This document shows positions 8,367 through 16,154 of a DNA stretch of 64,000 bases, in pieces (within the stretch, counting starts at the first letter, position 1; the number at the start of each line of letters is the position of its first letter). Source of the DNA: Micromonospora sp. NBC_00421 (GTDB taxonomy: Bacteria; Actinomycetota; Actinomycetes; Mycobacteriales; Micromonosporaceae); contig NZ_CP107929.1 in the NCBI RefSeq assembly GCF_036017915.1, positions 558,001-622,000 on the forward strand, written 5' to 3'. The notes under the pieces are model-generated. The model was not told where the DNA came from and made no database searches. It saw only the letters and a list, made by a program, of their open reading frames with translations. Made by a program: the position numbers and the translations under genes.

Positions 8367-9920
8367 TCAGGAGTCGGACCGGGGTGCCGGTGCGGGGCGC
8401 CCGGGGGGCTCCGGCGGGCCGTCCGGCGCGGCGGGCGGGGTCAGCGCGGCGGCGACCAGTAGACGGACACCGTAGACCACCACCAGGGTGACCGAGCCGA
8501 GGGCGGCGGCGGTGCCCACGGCGGTCGTGGCGACGTACCCGGTGGCGGCGCCCACCGAGCCGAGGAAGATCGCGGTCGACACCCCCCACGGGTCGGCCCA
8601 TTGCCGGCGCAGCCGCCGGCCGAAGCCGTCCCGACCCACCGGCGGGGTGACCGCCGTGACCGGCCGGTCGGTGGCCGTCAGGGTGGGTGGGGGCGTGAGG
8701 GCCGGGGCGGTGGCGGTGGCCCGGGTCCACGGGGGTGCCGTCGGTCCGGCCGGGGCGGACCGGGCCGTCGCCGGTGGGGCCGTCGCCGGGTCGGTCGGCA
8801 CGTGCGGTGCGTGGTGGGTGCTTGACGTGGTGGGCCACGGTGCCGTCGCCGGCGGCTCGGTCGGCACGTGCGGTGCCGGGTGGCCGGTCGACGCGGTCGG
8901 CCAGGGTTCCGCCACCCCGGCGGTCGGCCAGGGGTCCGCCGCCGCACCGGTCGGCCAGGGGTCGGCCGCCGCACCGGTCGGCGCGTGCGGGGTGGCCGGC
9001 GGGGGCACCGGCGGGGTGGTGGTCAGGGTCCGGGGCACCTGCTCGGTGGCCGCCGCGTCGGTGCCGGCCCGCAGCACGGTCTGCAGCGGCGCGTCGCCGG
9101 TGCCCGGGTGGGTGTCCCGCCCGAGCAGGCGGAGCAGCACCTCCTGGGCGTGCGGCCGGGCCCGGGGGTCCTTGTCGAGACACTGTCCGATCAGGGCGGC
9201 CAGCGGGCCGGAGAGCCCGGTCAGCTCCGGGGGGTCGTGCAGGATCCGGTGCATCACCACGGTGACCGGTCCGGTGCCGAACGGCGGCTGCCCGCCCGCC
9301 GCGTAGGCGATCGTCCCCGCCCAGGCGAACACGTCGCTGGCCGGCCCGACCGCGTCGTCGCGGAACCGTTCCGGGGCCATGTACGGGGCGGTGCCCATGA
9401 TGCGGTTGGTCATCGTCTCGGTGACGTCCAGTGCGCGGGCGATGCCGAAGTCGATCACGCGGGGGCCGTCCGCCCCGAGGATCACGTTGTCCGGCTTCAG
9501 GTCGCAGTGCACCACGTCGGACTGGTGGATCGCGGCCAGCGCGGTGGCGGTGCCCACGGCCAGCCGGTGCAGCGCGTTGCCGCCGATCGGCCCCTGCTCG
9601 CGTACGTGCCGTTGCAGGGTGACGCCCTCGATGAACTCGCTGACCACGTACGGCAGGTCACCGTCCACGTCGGCGAAGAGGATCTGCGCGGTGCAGAACG
9701 GCGCCACCCGGCGGGCGGCGGCGATCTCCTTGGTGAACTGGGACTTCGCCTTCGGGTTCCGGTGCAGGTCCACGTTGATCACCTTGACCGCGACCCACCG
9801 GCCGTGCTCGTCACGGCCCAGGTAGACCACACCCTGCCCGCCCGCGCCGAGCCGGCCGACCAGCTCGTACGGCCCGGCCTGGCGCGGGTCCCACGCGTTC
9901 AGCGGTGTCACGTCCGGCAT
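8367..9920 (-). CDS. Ser/Thr protein kinase (PknB-like) with C-terminal membrane segments
   Basis: 517-residue eukaryotic-type kinase. The catalytic domain (about 15-270) shows the glycine loop GAGGQGVVYLG, the lysine in VAVKVIN, HCDLKPDN as catalytic loop, IDFGIAR and GTAPYMAPE. A Pro/Ala/Thr-rich linker (about 275-430) with repeats around ADPWPT leads to two hydrophobic helices (about 455-500: AIFLGSVGAATGYVATTAVG, then SVTLVVVYGVRLLVAAAL) and a short Pro-rich tail. No PASTA domains. The ATG at 9920 gives MPDVTPLNAWDPRQAGPYEL, directly ahead of the kinase fold; more upstream starts add unconserved sequence. The operon partner is the downstream SBP-VWA gene. A near-palindrome lies at 9989-10012 upstream. 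Confidence 0.92.
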   Translation of the reverse strand: MPDVTPLNAWDPRQAGPYELVGRLGAGGQGVVYLGRDEHGRWVAVKVINVDLHRNPKAKSQFTKEIAAARRVAPFCTAQILFADVDGDLPYVVSEFIEGVTLQRHVREQGPIGGNALHRLAVGTATALAAIHQSDVVHCDLKPDNVILGADGPRVIDFGIARALDVTETMTNRIMGTAPYMAPERFRDDAVGPASDVFAWAGTIAYAAGGQPPFGTGPVTVVMHRILHDPPELTGLSGPLAALIGQCLDKDPRARPHAQEVLLRLLGRDTHPGTGDAPLQTVLRAGTDAAATEQVPRTLTTTPPVPPPATPHAPTGAAADPWPTGAAADPWPTAGVAEPWPTASTGHPAPHVPTEPPATAPWPTTSSTHHAPHVPTDPATAPPATARSAPAGPTAPPWTRATATAPALTPPPTLTATDRPVTAVTPPVGRDGFGRRLRRQWADPWGVSTAIFLGSVGAATGYVATTAVGTAAALGSVTLVVVYGVRLLVAAALTPPAAPDGPPEPPGRPAPAPRSDS

Positions 9921-9988
9921 CGCTGTCGCTGCCCCTATCGGCCGGTGCTCCGGTGCGCTGTGTCGTCGCTCGGCGACCATGCCGACGA

Positions 9989-10012
9989 CACGGGTATGGT
10001 GCCATGCCCGTG
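9989..10012. promoter_or_regulatory. 24-bp near-palindrome upstream of kinase gene
   Basis: Arms CACGGGTATGG and CCATGCCCGTG around a TG centre, with one mismatched pair that is G-T. It lies about 70 bp upstream of the kinase start in the divergent kinase/Rrf2 region. It could be an operator; no regulator is assigned. Confidence 0.45.
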
Positions 10013-10030
10013 CCACCGTTGGCATCGCCC

Positions 10031-10116
10031 GGCCGGTAGCAGGGCACCGTCGGGCCGGTAGCAGGGCACGGTCGGGCCGGTAGCAGGCCCGGTCGGGCCG
10101 GCGGCGGGGACGGTCC
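10031..10116. repeat. Tandem repeat, 22-bp unit, about four copies
   Basis: Units starting GGCCGGTAGCAGGGCACCGT begin at 10031, 10053, 10075 and 10096, with the last copy degenerate and periods of 22, 22 and 21 bp. There are no unique spacers, so it is not CRISPR. It sits between the divergent kinase and Rrf2 genes and is a likely length-variable locus. Confidence 0.85.
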
Positions 10117-10161
10117 GTCCGGCGAACCGTCCGTGACGCGATCGGCCGTTCGGTGGAGGGT

Positions 10162-10194
10162 GGCGGACCGGCCGGACGGTCCGCCGACTAACCT
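10162..10194 (+). promoter_or_regulatory. Rrf2 promoter with perfect 9-bp-arm palindrome
   Basis: Arms GGCGGACCG (10162-10170) and CGGTCCGCC (10177-10185) with a 6-nt spacer. TAACCT at 10189-10194 is a good -10 box and is followed 7 nt later by the ATG, so the transcript would be leaderless. The dyad covers the expected -35 to spacer region, which fits autorepression by the Rrf2 protein. Confidence 0.55.
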
Positions 10195-10201
10195 TGCGGC
10201 C

Positions 10202-10672
10202 ATGCGTCTCTCCGCCCGGGTCGACTATGCCCTCCGTGCGGCCGCCGAACTCGCGTCGGTCGCCGACGGCGCGGACTCCGGGCGGTCGCGGCCCGTCACC
10301 GCCGAGCAGATCGCCCGGTCGCAGGACATCCCACCGAAGTTCCTGGAGAGCATCCTGCTCCAGCTGCGCCGGGGCGGCATCGTGCACGCCCAGCGCGGCC
10401 CGGAGGGTGGCTACTGGCTGGCCCGACCGGCGGCGGAGATCTCCCTCGCCGAGGTGATCCGGGTGATCGACGGCCCCCTCGCCCACGTCCGGGGGCAGCG
10501 CCCCGAGCAGCTCGGCTACCGCGGCGCGGCACAGGCGTTGCAGGAGGTCTGGATCGCGTTGCGGGCCAGCGAGCGGGAGATCCTGGAGCAGGTCAGCATC
10601 GCCGACGTGGCGGCCGGGGTGTTGCCGGGGCGGATCAACGAGCTGGCCGCCGACCCGCGCGCCTGGAGCTGA
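10202..10672 (+). CDS. Rrf2-family transcriptional regulator without Fe-S cysteines
   Basis: 156-residue winged-helix regulator. The N-terminus MRLSARVDYALRA and the recognition region IPPKFLESILLQLRRGGIV plus GPEGGYWLARP are typical of Rrf2 proteins. The family includes Fe-S sensors (IscR, NsrR) and cysteine-metabolism regulators (CymR). This protein has no cysteine at all, so it cannot carry a cluster like IscR and is nearer the CymR type. Its neighbour is a TauE/SafE sulfite or organosulfur exporter 114 bp downstream on the same strand, which fits a sulfur-related role (inference). The ATG at 10202 is 7 nt after a -10 box, so a leaderless start is likely. Confidence 0.9.
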   Translation: MRLSARVDYALRAAAELASVADGADSGRSRPVTAEQIARSQDIPPKFLESILLQLRRGGIVHAQRGPEGGYWLARPAAEISLAEVIRVIDGPLAHVRGQRPEQLGYRGAAQALQEVWIALRASEREILEQVSIADVAAGVLPGRINELAADPRAWS

Positions 10673-10786
10673 GCCCGGCGGAGCCGGTGGCGCGTCCCAA
10701 CTACCAATCAGGGGGTTGACCCGCGGGCCGCGATGCCGCATTGTCGACCAAGTCGATAGGAGATACCGAAAAGTTCGGAGGGGCTC

Positions 10787-11920
10787 GTGCGCAAGCTTCT
10801 GGTGCTCGCCCTGGTGGGCCTGGCCGCGCAGCTCGTCGACGGCGCGCTCGGCATGGCGTACGGGCTCACCTCGTCCACCCTGTTGCTCTTCGTCGGCGTC
10901 GCCCCCGCCGCCGCCTCGGCGTCGGTGCACCTCGCCGAGATCGGTACCACCCTCGCCGCCGGTGTCGCGCACTGGCGGTTCGGCAACGTCGACTGGCGGG
11001 TGGTCACCCGGATCGCCCTGCCCGGCGCGGTCGGCGCGTTCGTCGGGGCCACCTTCCTCAGCTCCATCTCCACCGAGAACGCCGCCCCGTGGATGGCCGG
11101 CATCCTGTTCACCCTCGGGGCGTACCTGCTCGTGCGTTTCTCCCGACCGCTGCGCCAGCGCTCCGGCGCGGGGCCGCTGCGTGGCCGGTTCCTCGGCCCG
11201 CTCGGCCTGGTCGCCGGGTTCGTCGACGCCACCGGCGGCGGGGGATGGGGGCCGGTGGCCACCCCGGCGCTGCTGGTCTCCGGCCGGATGGAACCCCGCA
11301 AGGTGATCGGCTCGGTGGACACCGCCGAGTTCGTGGTGGCCGGGGCGGCCAGCATCGGTTTCCTGATCGGCCTGGGCAGCGAGGGCTTCCTGCTGCCCAC
11401 CGTCGCGGCGCTGCTGATCGGTGGCCTGATCGCCGCGCCGGTGGCCGCCTGGCTGGTGCGGATCGTCCCCGCCCAGCTGCTGGGCGCCACCATCGGCGGG
11501 GTGATCGTGCTGACCAACGCCCGCATCCTGCTCAACGCCGGCGACGCCGGGTCGACCGCCCGCCCGGTGGTCTACACGCTGCTCGCCCTGGGCTGGGTGG
11601 TGGCCCTGACGCTGGCCGTCCGCGCGCTGCGCCGGACCCGCCGTGCCCGCGCCATCGTCGACGCCCACGCCACCGACGCCCACGCCACCGACGCCCACGC
11701 CACCGACGCCGACGCCGACGTGTGGGCCGACGTCCACGCCGGCACCCGCGTCGCCGCCGAGGTCGACACCCGTGCCACCGCCGAGGTCGACACCGGTGCC
11801 ACCGCCGATGCCGACGTCCGGGCCGGTGCGGACGCCCGCGCCGACGCCGGGACGGCACCGCGTCCGGTCACGCCCGCGCCGGACGCGGCCCCCGACGCGC
11901 TGGTCGTGGCCGAGCGCTGA
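10787..11920 (+). CDS. TauE/SafE sulfite exporter-like permease with repetitive C-terminal tail
   Basis: Integral membrane protein of the TauE/SafE (DUF81) family, thought to move sulfite, sulfoacetate or other organic anions. About eight hydrophobic segments fill residues 1-285, with the family sequences LVDGALGMAYGLTSSTLLL and GFVDATGGGGWGPVATPALL. The GTG at 10787 has GGAGGGG upstream. At 377 residues it is longer than the usual 250-300. The extra is a tail (about 292-377) rich in Asp, Ala, His and Thr, encoded by 15-bp repeats at 11660-11704 (AHATD three times) and longer repeats encoding AEVDT. The tail is hydrophilic and presumably cytoplasmic; its function is unknown. Confidence 0.88.
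   Translation: MRKLLVLALVGLAAQLVDGALGMAYGLTSSTLLLFVGVAPAAASASVHLAEIGTTLAAGVAHWRFGNVDWRVVTRIALPGAVGAFVGATFLSSISTENAAPWMAGILFTLGAYLLVRFSRPLRQRSGAGPLRGRFLGPLGLVAGFVDATGGGGWGPVATPALLVSGRMEPRKVIGSVDTAEFVVAGAASIGFLIGLGSEGFLLPTVAALLIGGLIAAPVAAWLVRIVPAQLLGATIGGVIVLTNARILLNAGDAGSTARPVVYTLLALGWVVALTLAVRALRRTRRARAIVDAHATDAHATDAHATDADADVWADVHAGTRVAAEVDTRATAEVDTGATADADVRAGADARADAGTAPRPVTPAPDAAPDALVVAER
11660..11704 (+). repeat. Three perfect 15-bp repeats inside TauE-like gene
   Basis: GACGCCCACGCCACC occurs three times in a row (11660, 11675, 11690) and stays in frame, encoding DAHAT repeats. A looser repeat unit follows at about 11756-11812, encoding AEVDTRAT and AEVDTGAT. The 15-bp unit length keeps the frame when copies are gained or lost. 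Confidence 0.9.
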
Positions 11921-11942
11921 CCTTTACCGGTACGCCGGCAGC

Positions 11943-13385
11943 TCAGTCCCCGGTCCCGGCCAGGATCTCGGTCGCCGCGCTCGACAGCAGGTCCCACGCC
12001 CGGTCCACGTGCTCCGGCCCGGTCAGCGGCGAACCGACGGCCAGTCGCAGGGTGTACCGGCCGTTGACCCGGGTGTGGGTCAGGTGCACCTGGCCGCTGT
12101 CGTTGACCCGGGCCAGCAGTGCCGCGCTGGCCTCGTCGCCGGCCCGCAGCCGGAACGTGACGAGCGAGAACGGGTGCGGGGCGGCGAGGGCGAACCGGTC
12201 GTCGGCCAGCACCCGGGTGGCGAACCCGTCGGCCAGGGCCACCCCGGAACGCAGGTGCGCGCGCAGCCCTTCGACGCCGTACCAGCGCATGACGAACCAG
12301 AGCTTGAGCGCCCGGAACCGGCGGCCGAGCGGCACCTGCCAGTCCCGGTAGTCGATGACCGCGCCGGACTCGCTGGCGGCGTTGCGCAGGAACTCCGGCA
12401 TGACGGTCAGCGCCTCGACCAGCTCACCTCGGTCGGCCACCCAGAAGGCGTCGCAGTCGAAGCCGGTGAGCAGCCACTTGTGCGGGTCGAAACAGTACGA
12501 GTCGGCGTGCTCGACACCTGCGTGCGACCAGCGCAGCTCGGGGCAGATCGCCGCCGCCCCGGCGTACGCGGCGTCGACGTGCAGCCAGACGCCGTACTCG
12601 GCGCAGATCGCGCCGATCTCCGGCAGCGGGTCGACGGCGGTGGTGGAGGTGGTCCCGATGGTCGCCACCACGATGGCCGGCACCTCGCCGGCGGCCAGGT
12701 CCGCCGTGATCGCCGCGCGCAGCGCCGCCGGCCGCATCGCCTGGGTCTCCGGGTCCACCTCGATCGTCCGGACGCCCTGCTCGCCGAGCCCGGCGACACG
12801 GGCCGCCTTCTCGATCGAGGAGTGCCCGTGCACCGAGGTGTACGCCCGGTACCGCCTGTCGACGCCCACCTCCCGCCAGCGGCCCTTGCCGGCCCGGTGC
12901 AGGGCGGCCAGGGTGGCGACCAGCGTCGCGGAGGAGGCCGAGTCCTGGATGACGCCGCCGCCGGGGCCGGTGGAGCGGAACCTCGCCGGCAGGTCCATCA
13001 GGTCGGCCAGCCAGTCCAGTACCACCGTCTCCAGCTCGGTGCCGGCCGGGTTGGTGGCCCAGAGCATCCCCTGGGTGCCGAGGCCGGAGCTGACCAGGTC
13101 GGCCAGCACGCTGGGGCCGCTGGTGTTGGCCGGGAAGTAGCCGAAGAAGCCGGGGTGCTGCCAGTGGGTGACCCGGGGCACGATGATCTCGTCCAGGTCG
13201 GCAAGCATCGCCGCGACCGGCTCACCGTGCGCGGGCGGGGTGGTCGGCAGGGCGGCGGTGACCGTGCCGGGCGGGTCCTGGGGGACGACCGGGCGCTGGT
13301 CCAGCGTCCGCCAGTAGTCGGCGACCCAGTCGACCACGGCGTAACCGGCGCGGCGGAACTCCTCCGGGTCCATGTGCTCAGCCAT
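11943..13385 (-). CDS. PLP-dependent aromatic amino-acid decarboxylase-like enzyme
   Basis: 480-residue group II pyridoxal-phosphate decarboxylase. It probably decarboxylates an aromatic or related amino acid to the amine, in the cytosol. The N-terminus MDPEEFRRAGYAVVDWVADY, the HPGFFGYFPANTS segment (substrate loop), the VHGHSSIEKAA region, LHVDAAYAG (Asp contacting the PLP ring nitrogen) and DPHKWLLTGFDC (Schiff-base Lys) are all family hallmarks. Length is normal for the family. Substrate (DOPA, tryptophan, tyrosine) cannot be decided. It converges with the TauE gene and diverges from the rhamnogalacturonan lyase. Confidence 0.92.
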   Translation of the reverse strand: MAEHMDPEEFRRAGYAVVDWVADYWRTLDQRPVVPQDPPGTVTAALPTTPPAHGEPVAAMLADLDEIIVPRVTHWQHPGFFGYFPANTSGPSVLADLVSSGLGTQGMLWATNPAGTELETVVLDWLADLMDLPARFRSTGPGGGVIQDSASSATLVATLAALHRAGKGRWREVGVDRRYRAYTSVHGHSSIEKAARVAGLGEQGVRTIEVDPETQAMRPAALRAAITADLAAGEVPAIVVATIGTTSTTAVDPLPEIGAICAEYGVWLHVDAAYAGAAAICPELRWSHAGVEHADSYCFDPHKWLLTGFDCDAFWVADRGELVEALTVMPEFLRNAASESGAVIDYRDWQVPLGRRFRALKLWFVMRWYGVEGLRAHLRSGVALADGFATRVLADDRFALAAPHPFSLVTFRLRAGDEASAALLARVNDSGQVHLTHTRVNGRYTLRLAVGSPLTGPEHVDRAWDLLSSAATEILAGTGD

Positions 13386-13597
13386 GGGCCAAGTCGATCA
13401 GGTGGGTCGCCCGGGAGCAAGAGCGGGTACGGGTTGTGCGGCCGGAAAGCGTTGTCCTACGATCCAGCTGCGCGGAGTCGAACTATGGATGTCGATGCAA
13501 GGCGTCCCGTCACCACCGTCAGCGTGGCGCACCATCCCGCCGGTCTGGGCAGGCCGGCGTCGTCGCCGTGCGCTGACCTCCGCGAAAGGCGTTCCCC

Positions 13598-15898
13598 GTG
13601 CACCTGAATCCCACCCGTCGACGAGCCGCGTTGCTCGCCGCCGCCGCGGTCACCACCCTCACCGCCGGCACCCTCACCGCCGTGACGGCCTCGGCCGCCG
13701 CTGCCGGCTGCCGGGTCGACTACAAGATCAGCAGTCAGTGGGGCGGCGGCTTCGGTGCCGACGTCACCGTCACCAACCTCGGCGATCCGCTCAACGGCTG
13801 GACGCTGACCTGGTCCTACACCGCCGGTCAGCAGGTCACCCAGGCGTGGAACGCCACTGTCACCCAGTCCGGCGCGCAGGTCAGCGCCAAGGACGCCGGT
13901 TACAACGCCGCGCTCGGCACCAACGGCGCCGCGAACTTCGGCTTCAACGCCTCGTGGAACGACGCCAGCAACCCGGTGCCGGCGAGCTTCGCCCTCAACG
14001 GCACCACCTGCACCGGCGGTACCGCGCCGACGACCGCCCCACCCACCACCGCGCCCCCGACCACGGCACCGCCCACCACCGCGCCGCCGACCACGCCGCC
14101 CCCGACCACCCCGCCACCCACCACACCGCCGCCGACCAACCCGCCGGCCGGGGCGAAGCAGTTGGAGAACCTCGACCGGGGGCTGATCAGCGTGCGCTCC
14201 GGCAGTGGCAACCTGGTCTCCTGGCGACTGCTCGGCACCGAGACCAGCGGGGTGTCGTTCAACCTCTACCGGGGCTCCACCAAGGTCAACGCCTCGCCGC
14301 TCACCGGTGCCACCAACTACCTGGACAGCGGGGCTGCGGCCGGCTCGGCGTACACAGTGCGGGCCGTGGTGGGCGGTGCGGAGCAGGCGGCGTCCGCGCC
14401 CGCGCTCCAGTTCGCCAACGGCTACCTGGACGTGCCGATCCAGCCGCCGGCCGGCGGCACCACCCCGAGCGGGGAGGCCTACAGCTATTCGGCCAACGAC
14501 GCCAGCGTCGGCGACCTCGACGGCGACGGCCGCTACGAGATCGTGCTCAAGTGGGACCCGTCGAACGCCAAGGACAACAGCCAGTCCGGCTACACCGGCA
14601 ACGTCTACGTCGACGCGTACACCCTGACCGGCAGCCGGTTGTGGCGCATCGACCTGGGCCGCAACATCCGCGCCGGCGCCCACTACACCCAGTTCCAGGT
14701 GTACGACTACGACGGCGACGGCAAGGCCGAGGTGGCCATGAAGACCGCCGACGGCACCCGCTCCGGCACCGGCCAGCTGATCGGCTCGTCGTCGGCGGAC
14801 TACCGCAACTCCAGCGGCTACGTGCTGTCCGGCCCGGAGTACCTGACCATGTTCAACGGGCAGACCGGTGCCATCGCCTCCACCGTCAACTACGACCCGC
14901 CGCGCGGCACCGTCTCCTCCTGGGGCGACTCGTACGGCAACCGGGTCGACCGGTTCCTCGCCGGCACCGCCTACCTGGACGGGCAGCGGCCGTCGCTGAT
15001 CATGGCGCGCGGCTACTACACCCGCGCGGTGATCGCCGCCTGGGACTTCCGCAACGGCGCCCTGACCAAGCGGTGGACGTTCGACTCGAACGCCTCCGGC
15101 AACTCGGCCGCCGCCGGCCAGGGCAACCACCAGCTCTCCGTCGCCGACGTGGACGCCGACGGCCGCCAGGAGATCGTGTACGGCGCGGCCACCATCGACG
15201 ACAACGGCCGGCTGCTCTACTCCACAGGCAACGGACACGGCGACGCCCTGCACGTCGGTGACCTGGACCCGAGCCGCTCCGGCCTGGAGGTCTTCAAGGT
15301 CGACGAGGACGCCAGCAAGCCCAGCTCGTGGTTCGCCGACGCGCGTACCGGCCAGATCATCTGGAAGACCGCGGCCAACGGCGACAACGGTCGGGGTGTC
15401 TCGGCCGACATCTGGGCCGGCAGCCCCGGTGCCGAGTCGTGGTCGTCGGCGGTCGACGGCCTGGCCAACACCCGGGGGCAGAACATCGGGCGCAAGCCGT
15501 CGTCGGCGAACTTCCTCGCCTGGTGGGACGGTGACCCGGTGCGGGAGCTGCTCGACGGCACCAAGATCGACAAGTACGGCACCGGCGGCGAGACCCGGCT
15601 GCTCACCGGCAGCGACGTGGCCTCCAACAACGGCACCAAGTCCACCCCGGCGCTCTCCGGCGACATCCTCGGCGACTGGCGCGAGGAGGTCATCTGGCGC
15701 ACCAGCGACAACCGGGCGCTGCGGATCTACAGCACCCCGACCCAGACCAGCACCCGGATCTACACGCTGATGCACGACCCGCAGTACCGCGCGGCGATCG
15801 CCTGGCAGAACACCGCCTACAACCAGCCGCCGCACCCGGGTTTCTTCATCGGCGACGGCATGTCCACCCCGCCCACGCCCAACATCTACCTGCGTTGA
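13598..15898 (+). CDS. Secreted rhamnogalacturonan lyase (PL11) with N-terminal CBM2
   Basis: 766-residue secreted enzyme that cleaves the rhamnogalacturonan-I backbone of pectin by beta-elimination. A signal peptide (about 1-35, twin Arg then a hydrophobic Ala/Thr/Leu core) is followed by a family 2 carbohydrate-binding module (about 37-135: DYKISSQWGGGFGADVTVTN, LNGWTLTWSY, NPVPASFALNGTTC), a Pro/Thr linker (about 140-183, TTAPPTTAPP-like repeats) and the PL11 beta-propeller (from LENLDRGLISVR to the end). Several DxDGDG calcium loops are visible (VGDLDGDGRYE, DYDGDGKAE, DVDADGRQE). The start is the GTG at 13598. The CBM2 typically binds cellulose or xylan, placing the enzyme on plant cell walls. 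Confidence 0.93.
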   Translation: MHLNPTRRRAALLAAAAVTTLTAGTLTAVTASAAAAGCRVDYKISSQWGGGFGADVTVTNLGDPLNGWTLTWSYTAGQQVTQAWNATVTQSGAQVSAKDAGYNAALGTNGAANFGFNASWNDASNPVPASFALNGTTCTGGTAPTTAPPTTAPPTTAPPTTAPPTTPPPTTPPPTTPPPTNPPAGAKQLENLDRGLISVRSGSGNLVSWRLLGTETSGVSFNLYRGSTKVNASPLTGATNYLDSGAAAGSAYTVRAVVGGAEQAASAPALQFANGYLDVPIQPPAGGTTPSGEAYSYSANDASVGDLDGDGRYEIVLKWDPSNAKDNSQSGYTGNVYVDAYTLTGSRLWRIDLGRNIRAGAHYTQFQVYDYDGDGKAEVAMKTADGTRSGTGQLIGSSSADYRNSSGYVLSGPEYLTMFNGQTGAIASTVNYDPPRGTVSSWGDSYGNRVDRFLAGTAYLDGQRPSLIMARGYYTRAVIAAWDFRNGALTKRWTFDSNASGNSAAAGQGNHQLSVADVDADGRQEIVYGAATIDDNGRLLYSTGNGHGDALHVGDLDPSRSGLEVFKVDEDASKPSSWFADARTGQIIWKTAANGDNGRGVSADIWAGSPGAESWSSAVDGLANTRGQNIGRKPSSANFLAWWDGDPVRELLDGTKIDKYGTGGETRLLTGSDVASNNGTKSTPALSGDILGDWREEVIWRTSDNRALRIYSTPTQTSTRIYTLMHDPQYRAAIAWQNTAYNQPPHPGFFIGDGMSTPPTPNIYLR

Positions 15899-15934
15899 CG
15901 GCGCCGGCCCGGCGCTGACGCGGCCCTGCCCGCA

Positions 15935-15952
15935 CCGCCCCGACCGGGGCGG
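15935..15952 (+). terminator. Hairpin after rhamnogalacturonan lyase gene
   Basis: CCGCCCC (15935-15941), loop GACC, GGGGCGG (15946-15952), 37 bp after the stop codon. There is no clear T-run on the plus strand, as is common in GC-rich actinobacteria. Confidence 0.55.
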
Positions 15953-15995
15953 GGCGGCTGCGGTAAGGGCGGTGCGGTCAGGGCCGAAAAAGCAG

Positions 15996-16042
15996 GCACC
16001 GGGTCGCCAGCCGCGGAATCCGCTCAGCTGGCGACCCGGTGC
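15996..16042 (-). terminator. Perfect 16-bp stem, rho-independent terminator of LLM gene
   Basis: Arms GCACCGGGTCGCCAGC (15996-16011) and GCTGGCGACCCGGTGC (16027-16042) are exact complements around a 15-nt loop. On the minus strand the hairpin is followed after 4 nt by TTTTT, so it fits a terminator for the leftward LLM oxidoreductase gene; it could also back up termination of the rightward lyase gene. Confidence 0.8.
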
Positions 16043-16154
16043 ACCACACCGCAGCACCCCCGACCCGTCCCGACCGGGAGTGCCGTACCACCACCGGTCA
16101 TAAAGTTAGAGGTCCTACGCGACGGTGGGGTGACGTGGCTATGAAGAGCGTGTT

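Noticed and set aside
10031..10116. Possible CRISPR array (also considered at 59646-59720)
   Set aside because: Repeats are directly tandem with no unique spacers and there are no cas genes.
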